Source of the DNA: Cupriavidus gilardii J11
GTDB lineage: Bacteria > Pseudomonadota > Gammaproteobacteria > Burkholderiales > Burkholderiaceae
Direction of reading: 5' to 3'
Length of the DNA: 49,641 nt
NCBI RefSeq assembly: GCF_007829435.1
Contig: NZ_VLJN01000018.1
Location: 30,647 to 80,287, forward strand
Made by a program: the position numbers and the translations under genes. Under the pieces are notes generated by a model. The model did not search any database and was not told the origin of the DNA. It worked only from the letters and a program-made list of their open reading frames with translations. Below are positions 16,379-25,107 of this stretch, piece by piece (positions within the stretch are counted from its first letter, which is position 1; each line of letters opens with the position of its first letter).

Positions 16379-16942
16379 ATGGCATCGCAAGCACCGCACA
16401 CCACGACATCACTCCCCGATCCGCGCAAGATGCGACCGATTCCTCGCCTGATCTTCGCGTCGCGCTGGCTGCAGCTGCCGCTGTATCTCGGCCTGATCAT
16501 CGCGCAGGGCGTCTACGTGTATCACTTCCTGATGGAAGTCTGGCACCTGCTCGCCCATGTGACCGAGTACGACGAGAACAAGATCATGCTGGTGGTGCTG
16601 GGCCTGATCGACGTGGTCATGATCTCGAACCTGCTGATCATGGTGATCGTCGGCGGCTATGAAACCTTTGTATCCCGGCTGGGCATCGACAACCACCCGG
16701 ACGAACCCGAGTGGCTGGATCACGTGAACGCCGGCGTGCTGAAGGTCAAGCTGTCGATGGCCCTCATCGGCATCTCGTCGATCCACCTGCTGAAGACGTT
16801 TATCGACGCGGGCCAACGGGATACGCATACCATCATGTGGCAGGTGGTCATTCATGTGGCCTTCCTGTTCTCCGCGCTGGCGATGGCCTGGGTGGACAAG
16901 ATGATCACGGGGGCGCATCCGGCGCTGGGGCGGAATCATTGA
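16379..16942 (+). CDS. UPF0114 / YqhA-family inner-membrane protein
   Basis: A 187-aa membrane protein of the YqhA (UPF0114, TIGR00645) family. Four membrane spans are visible: [64 protein letters not shown] and a last [20 protein letters not shown]. The conserved YETFVSRLG loop follows the second span. The function of the family is unknown. A weak start context precedes ATG 16379. It lies between the acs promoter region and the fumarase gene, with a GC-rich palindromic repeat 60 bp after its stop. Confidence 0.85.
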   Translation: MASQAPHTTTSLPDPRKMRPIPRLIFASRWLQLPLYLGLIIAQGVYVYHFLMEVWHLLAHVTEYDENKIMLVVLGLIDVVMISNLLIMVIVGGYETFVSRLGIDNHPDEPEWLDHVNAGVLKVKLSMALIGISSIHLLKTFIDAGQRDTHTIMWQVVIHVAFLFSALAMAWVDKMITGAHPALGRNH

Positions 16943-17000
16943 CGGGGGCCGCGCCGGCCCGCTGCGTCCTTTCCCGGTGACAGACCTATTCGACTTGACT

Positions 17001-17041
17001 CCCCTCACCCCCGCCCCTCTCCCGCTTGCGGGAGAGGGGCG
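17001..17041. repeat. Dispersed GC-rich palindrome, copy 1
   Basis: GCCCCTCTCCCGC (17013-17025) and its exact complement (17028-17040) form a 13-bp stem with a TT loop. A CCCCTCACCCCC lead precedes it. The same unit recurs near 18.7 kb and 33.9 kb. Confidence 0.8.
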
Positions 17042-17114
17042 AAAAGGCAGAAGGCCGCCTACGGGTGTATGATTCCGGGCGGAATTTTTGTCCGACTGCC
17101 CTCCCCCACAAGAC

Positions 17115-18638
17115 ATGACCGTCATCAAGCAAGAAGACCTCATCCAGAGCGTCGCCGACTCCCTTCAGTACATCAGCTATTACCATCCGATGGACTACAT
17201 CACCAGCCTGGGCCGCGCCTATGAGCTGGAACAGAGTCCGGCCGCCAAGGATGCGATCGCGCAGATCCTGACCAACAGCCGCATGTGCGCCGAAGGCAAG
17301 CGGCCGATCTGCCAGGACACCGGCATCGTCACGATCTTCGTCAAGGTGGGCATGGACGTGCGCTGGGATGGCGCCACCATGAGCGTCACGGACATGATCA
17401 ACGAGGGCGTGCGCCGCGGCTACACCCACCCCGACAATGTGCTGCGCGCGTCGATCGTCAGCCCGCCGGAAGGGGCCCGCAAGAACACCAAGGACAATAC
17501 GCCGGCCGTGATCCACTACGAGATCGTGCCCGGCGACAAGGTCGACATCCAGGTCGCGGCCAAGGGCGGCGGTTCTGAGAACAAGACCAAGTTCGTGATG
17601 CTGAACCCGTCCGACTCGATCGTCGACTGGGTGCTGAAGACCGTGCCGACCATGGGCGCCGGCTGGTGCCCGCCCGGCATGCTGGGCATCGGCATCGGCG
17701 GCACCGCCGAGAAGGCGATGGTGATGGCCAAGGAATCGTTGATGGAATCCATCGACATCCAGGACATCATCGCGCGCGGCCCGAAGGACTGGATCGAGGA
17801 ACTGCGCGTCGAACTGTACGAGAAGGTCAATGCGCTGGGCATCGGCGCCCAGGGCCTGGGCGGCCTGGCCACCGTGCTGGACGTCAAGATCATGGCCGCG
17901 CCGACGCACGCCGCGTCCAAGCCGGTGGCAATGATCCCGAACTGCGCCGCCACCCGCCACGTGCACTTCACGCTGGACGGCAGCGGTCCGGCCAAGCTGG
18001 AAGCGCCCGATCTGTCGCAATGGCCGAAGGTCGAGTGGGCCCCGAATACCGAAACGTCGAAGCGCGTTGACCTGAACACGCTGACCCCCGAGGAAGTGGC
18101 CTCGTGGAAGCCCGGGCAGACGCTGCTGCTCAACGGCAAGATGCTGACCGGCCGCGATGCCGCGCACAAGCGCATCGCCGACATGCTGGCCAAGGGCGAG
18201 AAGCTGCCGATCGACTTCACCAACCGCGTGATCTACTACGTCGGACCGGTCGACCCGGTGCGCGACGAGGTGGTGGGCCCGGCCGGTCCCACCACGTCGA
18301 CCCGCATGGACAAGTTTACCGAGACGATGCTGTCGCAGACCGGGCTGATCGCAATGATCGGCAAGGCCGAGCGCGGCCCCGTGGCGATCGAGGCGATCCA
18401 GAAGCACAAGTCGGCCTACCTGATGGCGGTGGGCGGCGCGGCCTACCTGGTGTCGAAGGCAATCCGCGGCGCCAAGGTGCTCGCCTTCGAAGACCTGGGC
18501 ATGGAAGCGATCTACGAGTTCGACGTCAAGGACATGCCGGTCACGGTGGCGGTGGACAGCAATGGCACCTCGGTGCACAAGACGGGGCCCGCCGAATGGC
18601 AGGCAAAGATTGGGAAGATTCCGGTGGCGGCGCTGTAA
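17115..18638 (+). CDS. fumA: Fumarate hydratase, class I
   Basis: A 507-aa iron-sulfur fumarase of the citric acid cycle, converting fumarate to malate. The N-terminal alpha part (with CAEGKRPICQDTG and NKTKFVMLNPSDS) and the C-terminal beta part (with VGPVDPVRDEVVGPAGPTTSTRMDKF and GKAERGP) are fused in one chain. Cysteines in PICQDTG, GAGWCPPG and PNCAATRH are the probable [4Fe-4S] ligands. The start at ATG 17115 (MTVIKQEDLI) is chosen over a TTG 27 bases earlier because the latter adds no conserved sequence. No strong ribosome site is seen. Downstream, a pair of GC-rich palindromes separates it from murI. Confidence 0.93.
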   Translation: MTVIKQEDLIQSVADSLQYISYYHPMDYITSLGRAYELEQSPAAKDAIAQILTNSRMCAEGKRPICQDTGIVTIFVKVGMDVRWDGATMSVTDMINEGVRRGYTHPDNVLRASIVSPPEGARKNTKDNTPAVIHYEIVPGDKVDIQVAAKGGGSENKTKFVMLNPSDSIVDWVLKTVPTMGAGWCPPGMLGIGIGGTAEKAMVMAKESLMESIDIQDIIARGPKDWIEELRVELYEKVNALGIGAQGLGGLATVLDVKIMAAPTHAASKPVAMIPNCAATRHVHFTLDGSGPAKLEAPDLSQWPKVEWAPNTETSKRVDLNTLTPEEVASWKPGQTLLLNGKMLTGRDAAHKRIADMLAKGEKLPIDFTNRVIYYVGPVDPVRDEVVGPAGPTTSTRMDKFTETMLSQTGLIAMIGKAERGPVAIEAIQKHKSAYLMAVGGAAYLVSKAIRGAKVLAFEDLGMEAIYEFDVKDMPVTVAVDSNGTSVHKTGPAEWQAKIGKIPVAAL

Positions 18639-18663
18639 TTTCCGGGGTTCGTTGGGGGTGTAC

Positions 18664-18780
18664 TCCCCTCAACCCCGCCCCTCTCCCGCGAGCGGGAGAG
18701 GGGAGAAAACCGGCGGCATATCGAACGCTCACTGTTCTCTTCCCTATCCCGCAAAGCGGGATAGGGGCGGGGGTGAGGGC
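18664..18780. repeat. Dispersed GC-rich palindromes, copies 2 and 3 in opposite orientation
   Basis: CCCCTCTCCCGC-GA-GCGGGAGAGGGG (18678-18703) with the CCCCTCAACCCC lead is followed by a variant, CCCTATCCCGC-AAA-GCGGGATAGGG (18742-18766), whose GCGGGGGTGAGGG tail is the reverse complement of the lead. Two units facing each other form a BIME-like pair between fumarase and murI. Confidence 0.85.
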
Positions 18781-18842
18781 ATTCCCAGCAGTCCCGCCAT
18801 TCCCGACCTCCATCCTCCCGGCCAATCCCGTCGCTATCCCGC

Positions 18843-19664
18843 GTGACCCCCTCCCCCATCGGCATCTTCGATTCCGGCCTGGGCGGCCTCTCCGTGCTGC
18901 GGGAGATCCGCGCACTGATGCCGGCCGAGTCGCTGGTCTATCTGGCCGACTCCCACTACGCGCCCTACGGCGAGAAACCGCGGGATTTCGTGCAGGCGCG
19001 CACGCTGCAGGCCTGCGAATGGCTGGCCGGACAGGGCTGCAAGGCGATCGTGGTGGCCTGCAATACCGCCACCGCGCACGGCATCCAGACGCTGCGTGAC
19101 AGGCTGGCATTGCCCATCGTCGGCGTCGAGCCCGGGCTGAAGCCCGCGGCCGCGATGAGCCAGAGCAAGGTAGTCGGCGTGCTCGCGACGGCCAATACGC
19201 TGGCCAGCGACAAGTTCGCGCGCCTGCTGGCATCGCTGTCGGACTCCTGCCGCTTCGTCTGCCAGGCCGGCAACGGACTGGTGGCGCGCATCGAGCAAGG
19301 CGACATCGATGGCCCGCTGGTGCGCGAGGCGCTGCGGGCCTATCTCGCGCCGATGCACGATGCCGGCGCCGACACGCTGGTGCTCGGCTGCACCCACTAC
19401 CCGTTCCTGGCCCCGACATTGCGCGAGCTGGCGGGCGATCGCATGACGCTGGTCGATACCGGCGTCGCGGTGGCGCGCCAGTTGCAGCGTCGCCTGGTCC
19501 AGGAAGGACTGATCGCCATTGCCGACCGCGTTGGCGCCGCGCCGGCTGACCGCTACTGCTCGACCGGCGAGCCAGCACGGTTGCAACGCATGCTGTTCCT
19601 GTTGCTCGGCGTCGAAGCCGCTGTCGAGGCCGTCAGCATCGATCCGGCGCCGGCGCCGGCCTAG
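18843..19664 (+). CDS. murI: Glutamate racemase
   Basis: A 273-aa racemase making D-glutamate for peptidoglycan. It shows the start FDSGLGGLSVLRE (proton-handling Asp), YLADSHYAPYGEK, the first catalytic Cys in VACNTATAHGI, and the second in LVLGCTHYPFL. The usual VDTG follows near the end. Translation begins at GTG 18843. It lies downstream of the BIME-like repeat and converges on the AAA ATPase gene, 18 bp apart. Confidence 0.95.
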   Translation: MTPSPIGIFDSGLGGLSVLREIRALMPAESLVYLADSHYAPYGEKPRDFVQARTLQACEWLAGQGCKAIVVACNTATAHGIQTLRDRLALPIVGVEPGLKPAAAMSQSKVVGVLATANTLASDKFARLLASLSDSCRFVCQAGNGLVARIEQGDIDGPLVREALRAYLAPMHDAGADTLVLGCTHYPFLAPTLRELAGDRMTLVDTGVAVARQLQRRLVQEGLIAIADRVGAAPADRYCSTGEPARLQRMLFLLLGVEAAVEAVSIDPAPAPA

Positions 19665-19682
19665 TCAGCGACGAAGCCGCGC

Positions 19683-21983
19683 TCACCGCACGAAGCCGAC
19701 CGGCCGGTGCGCGCGCACGTCAGGCTTGACCGCATGTTCGTGGCGCAACTGCGCCAGGAATTCCTCCGGCGTCAACGCCTCGCCAAGCAACTCGCACTGC
19801 CGCTTCACCGTGGCGAAATCGCCAGGCGTCAGCCCGTCCATCGCCGCCAGCTCCCGCCGCATCGACGCGTCCAGCGCGCCCGCATCTCCGCCCAGCGCCT
19901 CATCCACGAACATCGATTCGCGCTGGGCCGGCCGCAGCGGCAAAAAGCGGATCTTGAAGGAAAAACGCCGCAGCGCCGCCTCATCAAGGCGATCGAACAG
20001 ATTCGTGGTGCAGATGAACACGCCGTTGAAGCGCTCCATTCCCTGCAGCATCTCGTTGACTTCCGAAACCTCGTAGTTGCGCACCGCCTGCTGCCGGCTC
20101 TGCATGAAGCTGTCCGCTTCATCGAGCAGCAGCACCGCGCCGTCTTCCTCCGCGCGGGCAAACATGGTCGCAATCTGCTGCTCGGTCTCGCCGACGTATT
20201 TGCTCATCAGATCGGAGGCACGGCGGATGGTCAGCGGACGGTCCAGCGCCATGGCGATGTGCTCGGCCAGCGCGGTCTTGCCGGTGCCGGGCGGGCCGTA
20301 GAAGCACAGGGTGCCGCGCTGGCGCACCTTCAGCGCTTCGATGATCCGCTCCACGCGATAGCGCGTTTCCAGGTTCAGGCGATCGAGACGGTAATGCGTG
20401 ACCACCGGCCGCGCCTCGGCGTCGGGCCGTAGTCCCATCGCGCGGTCCGCATGTTCCAGTTGCCGCAGGATCAGCGCCTCCGGGGGCTCGCCGACATCGG
20501 GCTGCGCCAGCTGCACGAAGCGCGCGGCAGACTGCACCTGCGCCGGCGTCAAGCTCTTGCGCGCCGCCAGCGACGCGATGAATGCATCGCTGACGTCCAG
20601 GCCGCCCAGATGCTTGCGGATAATGTTCTCGCGCACCTGCGGAGGGGGCACGCGAAGTTCCAGGTGGAACTGGAAGCGGCGCAGGTAGGCCGGATCGATC
20701 TGCCGGATCGAATTGGAGATCCATATCACCGGTACCGGATTGCGCTCCAGCGTCTGGTTGACCCACGCCTTGCCATTGACGGAGCTGCGCGCATCCTCAT
20801 GGCCCAGCAGGCTCATCAGTTCGCGCCCGCTGCCCGGAAACACGTCCTCGACCTCGTCGAACAGCAGCGCCGTGTTGGCGCGACCGCGCAGGAACGCCTG
20901 CGAGACCTGCAGGGAGCGATAGCGGTCCTTGCCCGACAGGCTGTTGCCATCCCGATCGAGGCAATCGACCTCGTACAGCTCGCACCCCGCCTCCCGCGCC
21001 AGCAGTCGCGCGAACTCGGTCTTGCCCGTGCCGGGCGGCCCGTAGATCAGTACGTTGACGCCTTCGGCATGGTGACGCGTGGCATTGGTCAGCAGCGCGG
21101 TCAGGTAGCGGGCATCGCTCTCGACGTGCGGGTAGTCGGCGCTGGTCAGCGTGGGCGGCGCGGCCGGGCGCGTGAACACCGCCATCATCTCCGCTTCGTT
21201 GGCGTAGTTGCCGAGCAGCACGTGCAGCAACCGGTCGGACAATCGCATCAGGTCGCCCAGGTCGGTGACGCTGTTCTCGGGCAGCGGCTGCTCGATCAGG
21301 TTCAGCGTTTCCAGGCGCGAGCCGGGCCGCAGCGACGCTGCCACGTCGGCCGCGCTGGCGCCCGTCAGGCCGGCCAGGATCTGGAACGCCTCCTGGCTGT
21401 GCGCGACCTTGCAGTCCACCATCACCGCGCGCAGATCCCGCTTGTACTTGGCCAGCGCGGCGAACAGCAGCAGCTTGCGCTCGTGTTCGGGCAGGCCCAG
21501 CACATGGCTGAGCATGTCGATATTGCGCACCAGCAGCACCCGCTCGCCCGCCAGCCGCGACGCCAGCGCAGCGGCCGACACCTCGAACACGGTGAACATG
21601 TCCTTGGCGTTGTGCTTCACGTATTCGTCGAGGTAGTAGAACAGCGCGCCCTCGTCGAAGGCGCTGTTCCATTGGCCGTGCCGCTCCAGGAATTCCTCGG
21701 GAGACATCCTGCCGGCGCCGCGCCACGCCGGCATGTCCGCGCAGCGGGCGGCGAGAAATCGCTGCACCCGCAGCACCACGCCCAACGGCCACACCAGCTC
21801 CTGCGCGCTGACCGTCAGTACATCATTGATATTGCTGCGCAGATTGAATCGCGGTCCGAGCGCGCAAACCACGCGCAGTGCGAAATGCGCACACATCCAG
21901 TCCAGCGCCGACGTGGTGCCGGCTGCCGTGCCCGCGCGCAACAGCGCCGGCTGGTCTTCGTCAGTGCTACGGCTGAAGTCCAT
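19683..21983 (-). CDS. Stand-alone double AAA+ ATPase
   Basis: A 766-aa cytosolic ATPase with two AAA modules after a roughly 300-residue N-terminal region. The first module has Walker A GPPGTGKT at 315-322, Walker B LLFDEVED at 373-380, and the arginine-finger stretch DPAYLRRF. The second has Walker A at 563-570, Walker B VLLLDEADS at 617-625, CTTN and DEAALRRF. The architecture is that of Cdc48-like chaperones, but the N-domain (with DEYVKHNAKDMFTVFEVSA) is not the Cdc48 one. It is larger than the single-domain bacterial AAA proteins. No clear substrate or partner gene adjoins it; murI converges and the iron operon diverges. Confidence 0.8.
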   Translation of the reverse strand: MDFSRSTDEDQPALLRAGTAAGTTSALDWMCAHFALRVVCALGPRFNLRSNINDVLTVSAQELVWPLGVVLRVQRFLAARCADMPAWRGAGRMSPEEFLERHGQWNSAFDEGALFYYLDEYVKHNAKDMFTVFEVSAAALASRLAGERVLLVRNIDMLSHVLGLPEHERKLLLFAALAKYKRDLRAVMVDCKVAHSQEAFQILAGLTGASAADVAASLRPGSRLETLNLIEQPLPENSVTDLGDLMRLSDRLLHVLLGNYANEAEMMAVFTRPAAPPTLTSADYPHVESDARYLTALLTNATRHHAEGVNVLIYGPPGTGKTEFARLLAREAGCELYEVDCLDRDGNSLSGKDRYRSLQVSQAFLRGRANTALLFDEVEDVFPGSGRELMSLLGHEDARSSVNGKAWVNQTLERNPVPVIWISNSIRQIDPAYLRRFQFHLELRVPPPQVRENIIRKHLGGLDVSDAFIASLAARKSLTPAQVQSAARFVQLAQPDVGEPPEALILRQLEHADRAMGLRPDAEARPVVTHYRLDRLNLETRYRVERIIEALKVRQRGTLCFYGPPGTGKTALAEHIAMALDRPLTIRRASDLMSKYVGETEQQIATMFARAEEDGAVLLLDEADSFMQSRQQAVRNYEVSEVNEMLQGMERFNGVFICTTNLFDRLDEAALRRFSFKIRFLPLRPAQRESMFVDEALGGDAGALDASMRRELAAMDGLTPGDFATVKRQCELLGEALTPEEFLAQLRHEHAVKPDVRAHRPVGFVR

Positions 21984-22302
21984 GGTCCAGTCCCCTTGCG
22001 CCCCGGTGCGCCGGGAATGCGCCCGGCGGCGTTGCCGTCCACGATGGCCCTGCTTCGGCCTGCCTTGGTCCTGCTTTCCGTCTGCTTCGCCGCTGGCCTT
22101 GGTGCCGGCCTTTCTGCCGGCTTTTCCGCCGCTGTGCGCCGCGTCCGCTGCTTCCTGCTACTAATGCTAGTTCGCTTCACACCGTGCCGGCCATTGCCGG
22201 CAACCCTGCCAGCAGCACACTGATGATATCGGGAGGACCTTCCGCGGCCAGCCCGGTTCCGCACAAAACCCCTGCTATTGGCAAGGTGTGACGCAAAAGT
22301 GA
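21984..22302. other. Spacer between the AAA ATPase and the Fur box: no gene recognised
   Basis: About 320 bases of Ala/Gly-codon-like GC-rich sequence with no ORF that I would accept, no clear hairpin terminator and no repeat family member. It must hold the promoter of the leftward AAA gene. Confidence 0.4.
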
Positions 22303-22321
22303 ACAAATAAGAATCATTATC
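22303..22321 (+). promoter_or_regulatory. Fur box before the tonB operon
   Basis: Read on the minus strand, GATAATGATTCTTATTTGT. The first nine bases equal the Fur consensus GATAATGAT, and the overall match is 13 of 19; 11 of 14 fit the 7-1-7 model. It lies 72 bases before the 21-aa ORF, so iron should repress this operon. Confidence 0.75.
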
Positions 22322-22393
22322 GTTTATACTCGTGCGCTGACACGCTGCCGCACAGCGGCGCTCGCGGGCTAGTACCTGTAAGGAGCGTTTATC

Positions 22394-22459
22394 ATGGAAC
22401 TGCTGATCAGCCTGCTGGTTGGATGCGGTATCTCGCTGCTTCTGTTCCGCCGTAAATAG
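22394..22459 (+). CDS. Small 21-aa membrane peptide ORF upstream of tonB
   Basis: ATG 22394 is preceded by AGGAG (22381-22385) at 8-base spacing and the Fur box lies upstream. The ORF encodes a single hydrophobic helix starting MELLISLLVG and ending FRRK, so a one-span peptide with a basic cytosolic tail is expected. I do not recognise it. Its TAG stop overlaps a hairpin (22458-22477). Size, ribosome site and Fur control make translation plausible, but it is short enough to be chance. Confidence 0.5.
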   Translation: MELLISLLVGCGISLLLFRRK

Positions 22460-22477
22460 CGCCGTCATTGCGGCGCT
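22458..22477 (+). terminator. Hairpin between the 21-aa ORF and tonB
   Basis: AGCGCCG (22458-22464) pairs with CGGCGCT (22471-22477) over TCATTG, followed by TTACTTT. A weak terminator or attenuator that could make the small ORF the most abundant product of the operon. Confidence 0.4.
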
Positions 22478-22502
22478 TTACTTTGGGATGTGCGCCGCAA
22501 CG

Positions 22503-23204
22503 ATGGCGCAGATCAGCCGTTATCTGCCGTCTCTCATGTTCGACCAACGTTTTCTCAAGATCACGCTTGCGGTCCTGCTGTTCCACGCGGGCCTGCTGTA
22601 CCTGATTCAGAGCGGCCTCGGGCGCAAGATGACCGAAGCCGTGATCGCGCCGGAAATCATCGCCCGCATCATCCCGATGGAGCCGCCCAAGCCGGCCGCG
22701 GAACCGCCCAAGCCGACGCCGAAGCCGGAGACACCGCCCAAGGAGGTCAAGGTGACCAAGCCCCGGCCCGAGCCGAAGCCGCGTCCGCAGCCGAAGCCGG
22801 AGCCGGTTCCGATGCTGCCGCCAAGCCCGACCGCGGTCGAGGCGCCGCCGCCACCGCCGGAACCGCCTGCGCCGCCAGCGCCCGAACCGGCACCACCGCC
22901 GCCACCGCCGGTGGCCGCCGGTCCGCGTGCGGTCGGCATCGGCGAGATCCAATGCTCGTCGCCGCAGGCAGCCTATCCGTCGCAGTCGCGGCGCATGGGC
23001 GAGACCGGCAAGGCCGTGATCCGGCTCACCACCGACGAAACCGGCCGCGTGGTGAAGACCGCGGTGGTGACGTCGAGCGGCTCGTCGCGGTTGGACCAGG
23101 CCGCCGTGGATGCGGTGCAGCGGATGCGCTGCAAACCCTATGTGGAAAATGGACGAGCCGTCGCCGTTACCGCGCAACAGCCGATCGTTTTCGAACTCAA
23201 CTGA
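22503..23204 (+). CDS. tonB: TonB energy-transducing protein
   Basis: A 233-aa periplasm-spanning protein that passes the proton-motive force from ExbB/ExbD to outer-membrane iron receptors. One membrane anchor is at about residues 18-36 (FLKITLAVLLFHAGLLYLI). Then comes a Pro/Lys/Glu-rich linker with many KPxP and PPP units (about 60-145), then the C-terminal domain with AYPSQSRRMGETGKAVIRLTTDETGRV and a final FELN. The start is not certain: ATG 22503 is preferred, with 22488 and 22536 also in frame. It is followed 36 bp on by exbB. Fur control is expected. Confidence 0.9.
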   Translation: MAQISRYLPSLMFDQRFLKITLAVLLFHAGLLYLIQSGLGRKMTEAVIAPEIIARIIPMEPPKPAAEPPKPTPKPETPPKEVKVTKPRPEPKPRPQPKPEPVPMLPPSPTAVEAPPPPPEPPAPPAPEPAPPPPPPVAAGPRAVGIGEIQCSSPQAAYPSQSRRMGETGKAVIRLTTDETGRVVKTAVVTSSGSSRLDQAAVDAVQRMRCKPYVENGRAVAVTAQQPIVFELN

Positions 23205-23240
23205 TCAACCGATCTTCATTTCGACTTACCAGGAACCATC

Positions 23241-23969
23241 ATGCAGGACCTCGGACTCAGCCATCTGTGGGAGCAAGGCGATTTCGTCATGCGTGCCACC
23301 GCTATCATTCTGCTCGTCATGTCGCTGGCGTCATGGATCGTGATTCTCACCAAGGCGTGGGATCTGGTTCGCCTCAAGAAGATGGCGCAAGGCGCGGAAA
23401 AGCGCTTCTGGCACTCGGACGACTTCGACCATGCGCTGGAGACACTCGGCAGCAGCGAATCGAACCCCTTCCGCACACTGGCGCTGACCGGCAAGGAAGC
23501 CGCCCAGCACCACCGCGCGAGCCAGCCACAGCTGCACGACGTGATGGACATTTCCGACTGGCTGACCCGATCGCTGAAGAGCGCGATCGATGAGGCCGTT
23601 TCGCGCATGCAATCCGGTCTGGCCGTGCTCGCGTCGGTGGGCTCGACCGCCCCGTTCGTCGGCCTGTTCGGCACGGTCTGGGGCATCTATCACGCGCTGA
23701 TCGGCATCGGCGCCTCTGGTGTGCCAACCATCGACAAGGTCGCCGGCCCGGTCGGCGAGGCGCTGATCATGACGGCCTTTGGCCTCGCGGTGGCGATTCC
23801 CGCCGTGCTGGGCTACAACGCGCTGACGCGCGGCAACAAGGCCGTCATCTCGAAGCTGAACCGCTTCGCCCATGACCTGCACGCCTATTTCGTCACTGGT
23901 GCCCGGGTACGTCCTACCGGTGCCCGCCCCGCGGACGACAACGCCGTGCGGCTGGCCGTCAAGAACTGA
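23241..23969 (+). CDS. exbB: ExbB, MotA/TolQ/ExbB proton channel family
   Basis: A 242-aa inner-membrane protein forming the TonB motor with ExbD. A first hydrophobic span is near residue 18 (ATAIILLVMSLASWIVILTKAW). The family core follows: LAVLASVGSTAPFVGLFGTVWGIYHALIGIG, then GPVGEALIMTAFGLAVAIPAVLGYN, with the conserved polar residues of the ion path (Thr in STAP, Thr in MTAFG). The order tonB-exbB-exbD and the 33-bp gap to exbD mark one operon. TolQ is less likely because tonB, not tolA, adjoins. Confidence 0.93.
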   Translation: MQDLGLSHLWEQGDFVMRATAIILLVMSLASWIVILTKAWDLVRLKKMAQGAEKRFWHSDDFDHALETLGSSESNPFRTLALTGKEAAQHHRASQPQLHDVMDISDWLTRSLKSAIDEAVSRMQSGLAVLASVGSTAPFVGLFGTVWGIYHALIGIGASGVPTIDKVAGPVGEALIMTAFGLAVAIPAVLGYNALTRGNKAVISKLNRFAHDLHAYFVTGARVRPTGARPADDNAVRLAVKN

Positions 23970-24002
23970 TCGGGATCCCGATCCCGCGCAAAGGAAGTCA
24001 TC

Positions 24003-24416
24003 ATGGCCTTCGGAACTCTCGAGGATGACGACGACGCAGTGATGAGCGAGATCAACATGACGCCGCTGGTCGACGTCATGCTCGTGCTGCTGATCATCTT
24101 CATCATTACCATTCCGGTGATCAATCACGCGGTCAAGATCGACCTGCCGCGTGCGAGCAACCAGCCCAACGATCCCAAACCGCAAAACATCAACGTGTCG
24201 ATCGATGCGAGCGGCCAGGTGTTCTGGAACCAGCAACCGGTCGACGAGAGCACGCTGGAATCCAACATCGCGCTCGCCGCGCAGCAGCAGCCCCAGCCGG
24301 AACTGCATCTGCGCGCCGACCGCGATGTCCGCTACGAGCGCGTGGCGGAAGTCATGGCCGCCGCGCAGCACGGCGGACTGGGCAAGATCGGCTTTATCAC
24401 CGAGCCGAAGCAATAA
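24003..24416 (+). CDS. exbD: ExbD biopolymer transport protein
   Basis: A 137-aa protein with one N-terminal membrane span (VDVMLVLLIIFIITIPVI). The span's Asp (in PLVDVMLV) is the proton-carrying residue of the family. The rest is the periplasmic ExbD/TolR domain, with VNVSIDASGQ-like and LHLRADRDVRYERVAEVM segments. Together with ExbB it powers TonB. A strong terminator follows the stop codon at 24438-24471. Confidence 0.93.
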   Translation: MAFGTLEDDDDAVMSEINMTPLVDVMLVLLIIFIITIPVINHAVKIDLPRASNQPNDPKPQNINVSIDASGQVFWNQQPVDESTLESNIALAAQQQPQPELHLRADRDVRYERVAEVMAAAQHGGLGKIGFITEPKQ

Positions 24417-24437
24417 GCGACACCGCCTGCGAACCGG

Positions 24438-24471
24438 GCCCCACCCTTTGCGGTGGGGCTTTTGTTTTTTT
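24438..24471 (+). terminator. Terminator of the tonB-exbB-exbD operon
   Basis: GCCCCACC (24438-24445) pairs with GGTGGGGC (24452-24459) over CTTTGC, followed by a T-run interrupted by one G. Confidence 0.88.
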
Positions 24472-24567
24472 GGGCGGTGGACGCGACGGTTCGAATTTCG
24501 GCAGAGCCTATCGGTTTCCGGAAGAACCACGACATCGGCGAGCGCTATCATCGTCAAAACCATTTGA

Positions 24568-24586
24568 AATGATAACGATTCTCATT
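24568..24586 (+). promoter_or_regulatory. Fur box before hemP
   Basis: AATGATAACGATTCTCATT contains TGATAAC-G-ATTCTCA, a 12-of-14 match to the TGATAAT-N-ATTATCA Fur core. It is about 95 bases before the hemP start and overlaps where its promoter must be. Confidence 0.8.
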
Positions 24587-24680
24587 TATGATGAACCGCA
24601 TATATCGCTGTCGGCAATTGCCGGTTTGGAGTACCGGCGATCGGTGCCGCAGCCGCTTCCACCCTACAGGAGTCCCGTCG

Positions 24681-25007
24681 ATGAGCTCTCTAGCCCTGCC
24701 CCTGTCGCAACCGCGTGAAGTCTCGCGTCGCCGCCTGTCGCTGCGACGGGTCGTCATCAATCCGCAAGCCGGCGAAGCGCAGCGTCGCGACGCCCCGGCC
24801 CCGAGCCAGTCCGCGATGCGGACCGTCAAGTCCGCCGTGGCACGGCTGGAAGCGCTGGTGCGCGACAATCGTCCGGCATCTGGCCAAGGTGAGCCGGTAC
24901 CCCTGGACACGCTGATGCGTGGCGCGACCACCCTGCCGATCCTGCATAACGGCGAGGTCTACACGCTGCGCAAGACACGCTATGGGAAACTGATCCTGAC
25001 GAAATAA
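24681..25007 (+). CDS. hemP: HemP family hemin-uptake protein
   Basis: A 108-aa protein. The conserved part is the C-terminal 35 residues: LDTLMRGATTLPILHNGEVYTLRKTRYGKLILTK, the HemP signature (small Fur-regulated proteins found beside heme receptors). The upstream part is basic and low complexity, making this member longer than the usual 60-90 residues. AGGAG precedes ATG 24681; an in-frame ATG at 24588 would overlap the Fur box and is unlikely. HemP has been described as an activator of heme-uptake genes in Burkholderia (family knowledge). No heme receptor gene is in the window. A heme-binding-type gene converges on it. Confidence 0.82.
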   Translation: MSSLALPLSQPREVSRRRLSLRRVVINPQAGEAQRRDAPAPSQSAMRTVKSAVARLEALVRDNRPASGQGEPVPLDTLMRGATTLPILHNGEVYTLRKTRYGKLILTK

Positions 25008-25107
25008 GGGCCGAACAGAGCGGCACGCTGCCGCTGCCACGGCGTTGCACCGTGGGCCTGACGCCGCTCCCTTGCGGCAAGTTTGTCGAGGGAGCGGGTC
25101 GAGGCGC

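Noticed and set aside
20451-22223. Long plus-strand frame opposite the AAA ATPase
   Set aside because: Low-complexity product, no homology; the opposite strand holds two intact AAA modules.
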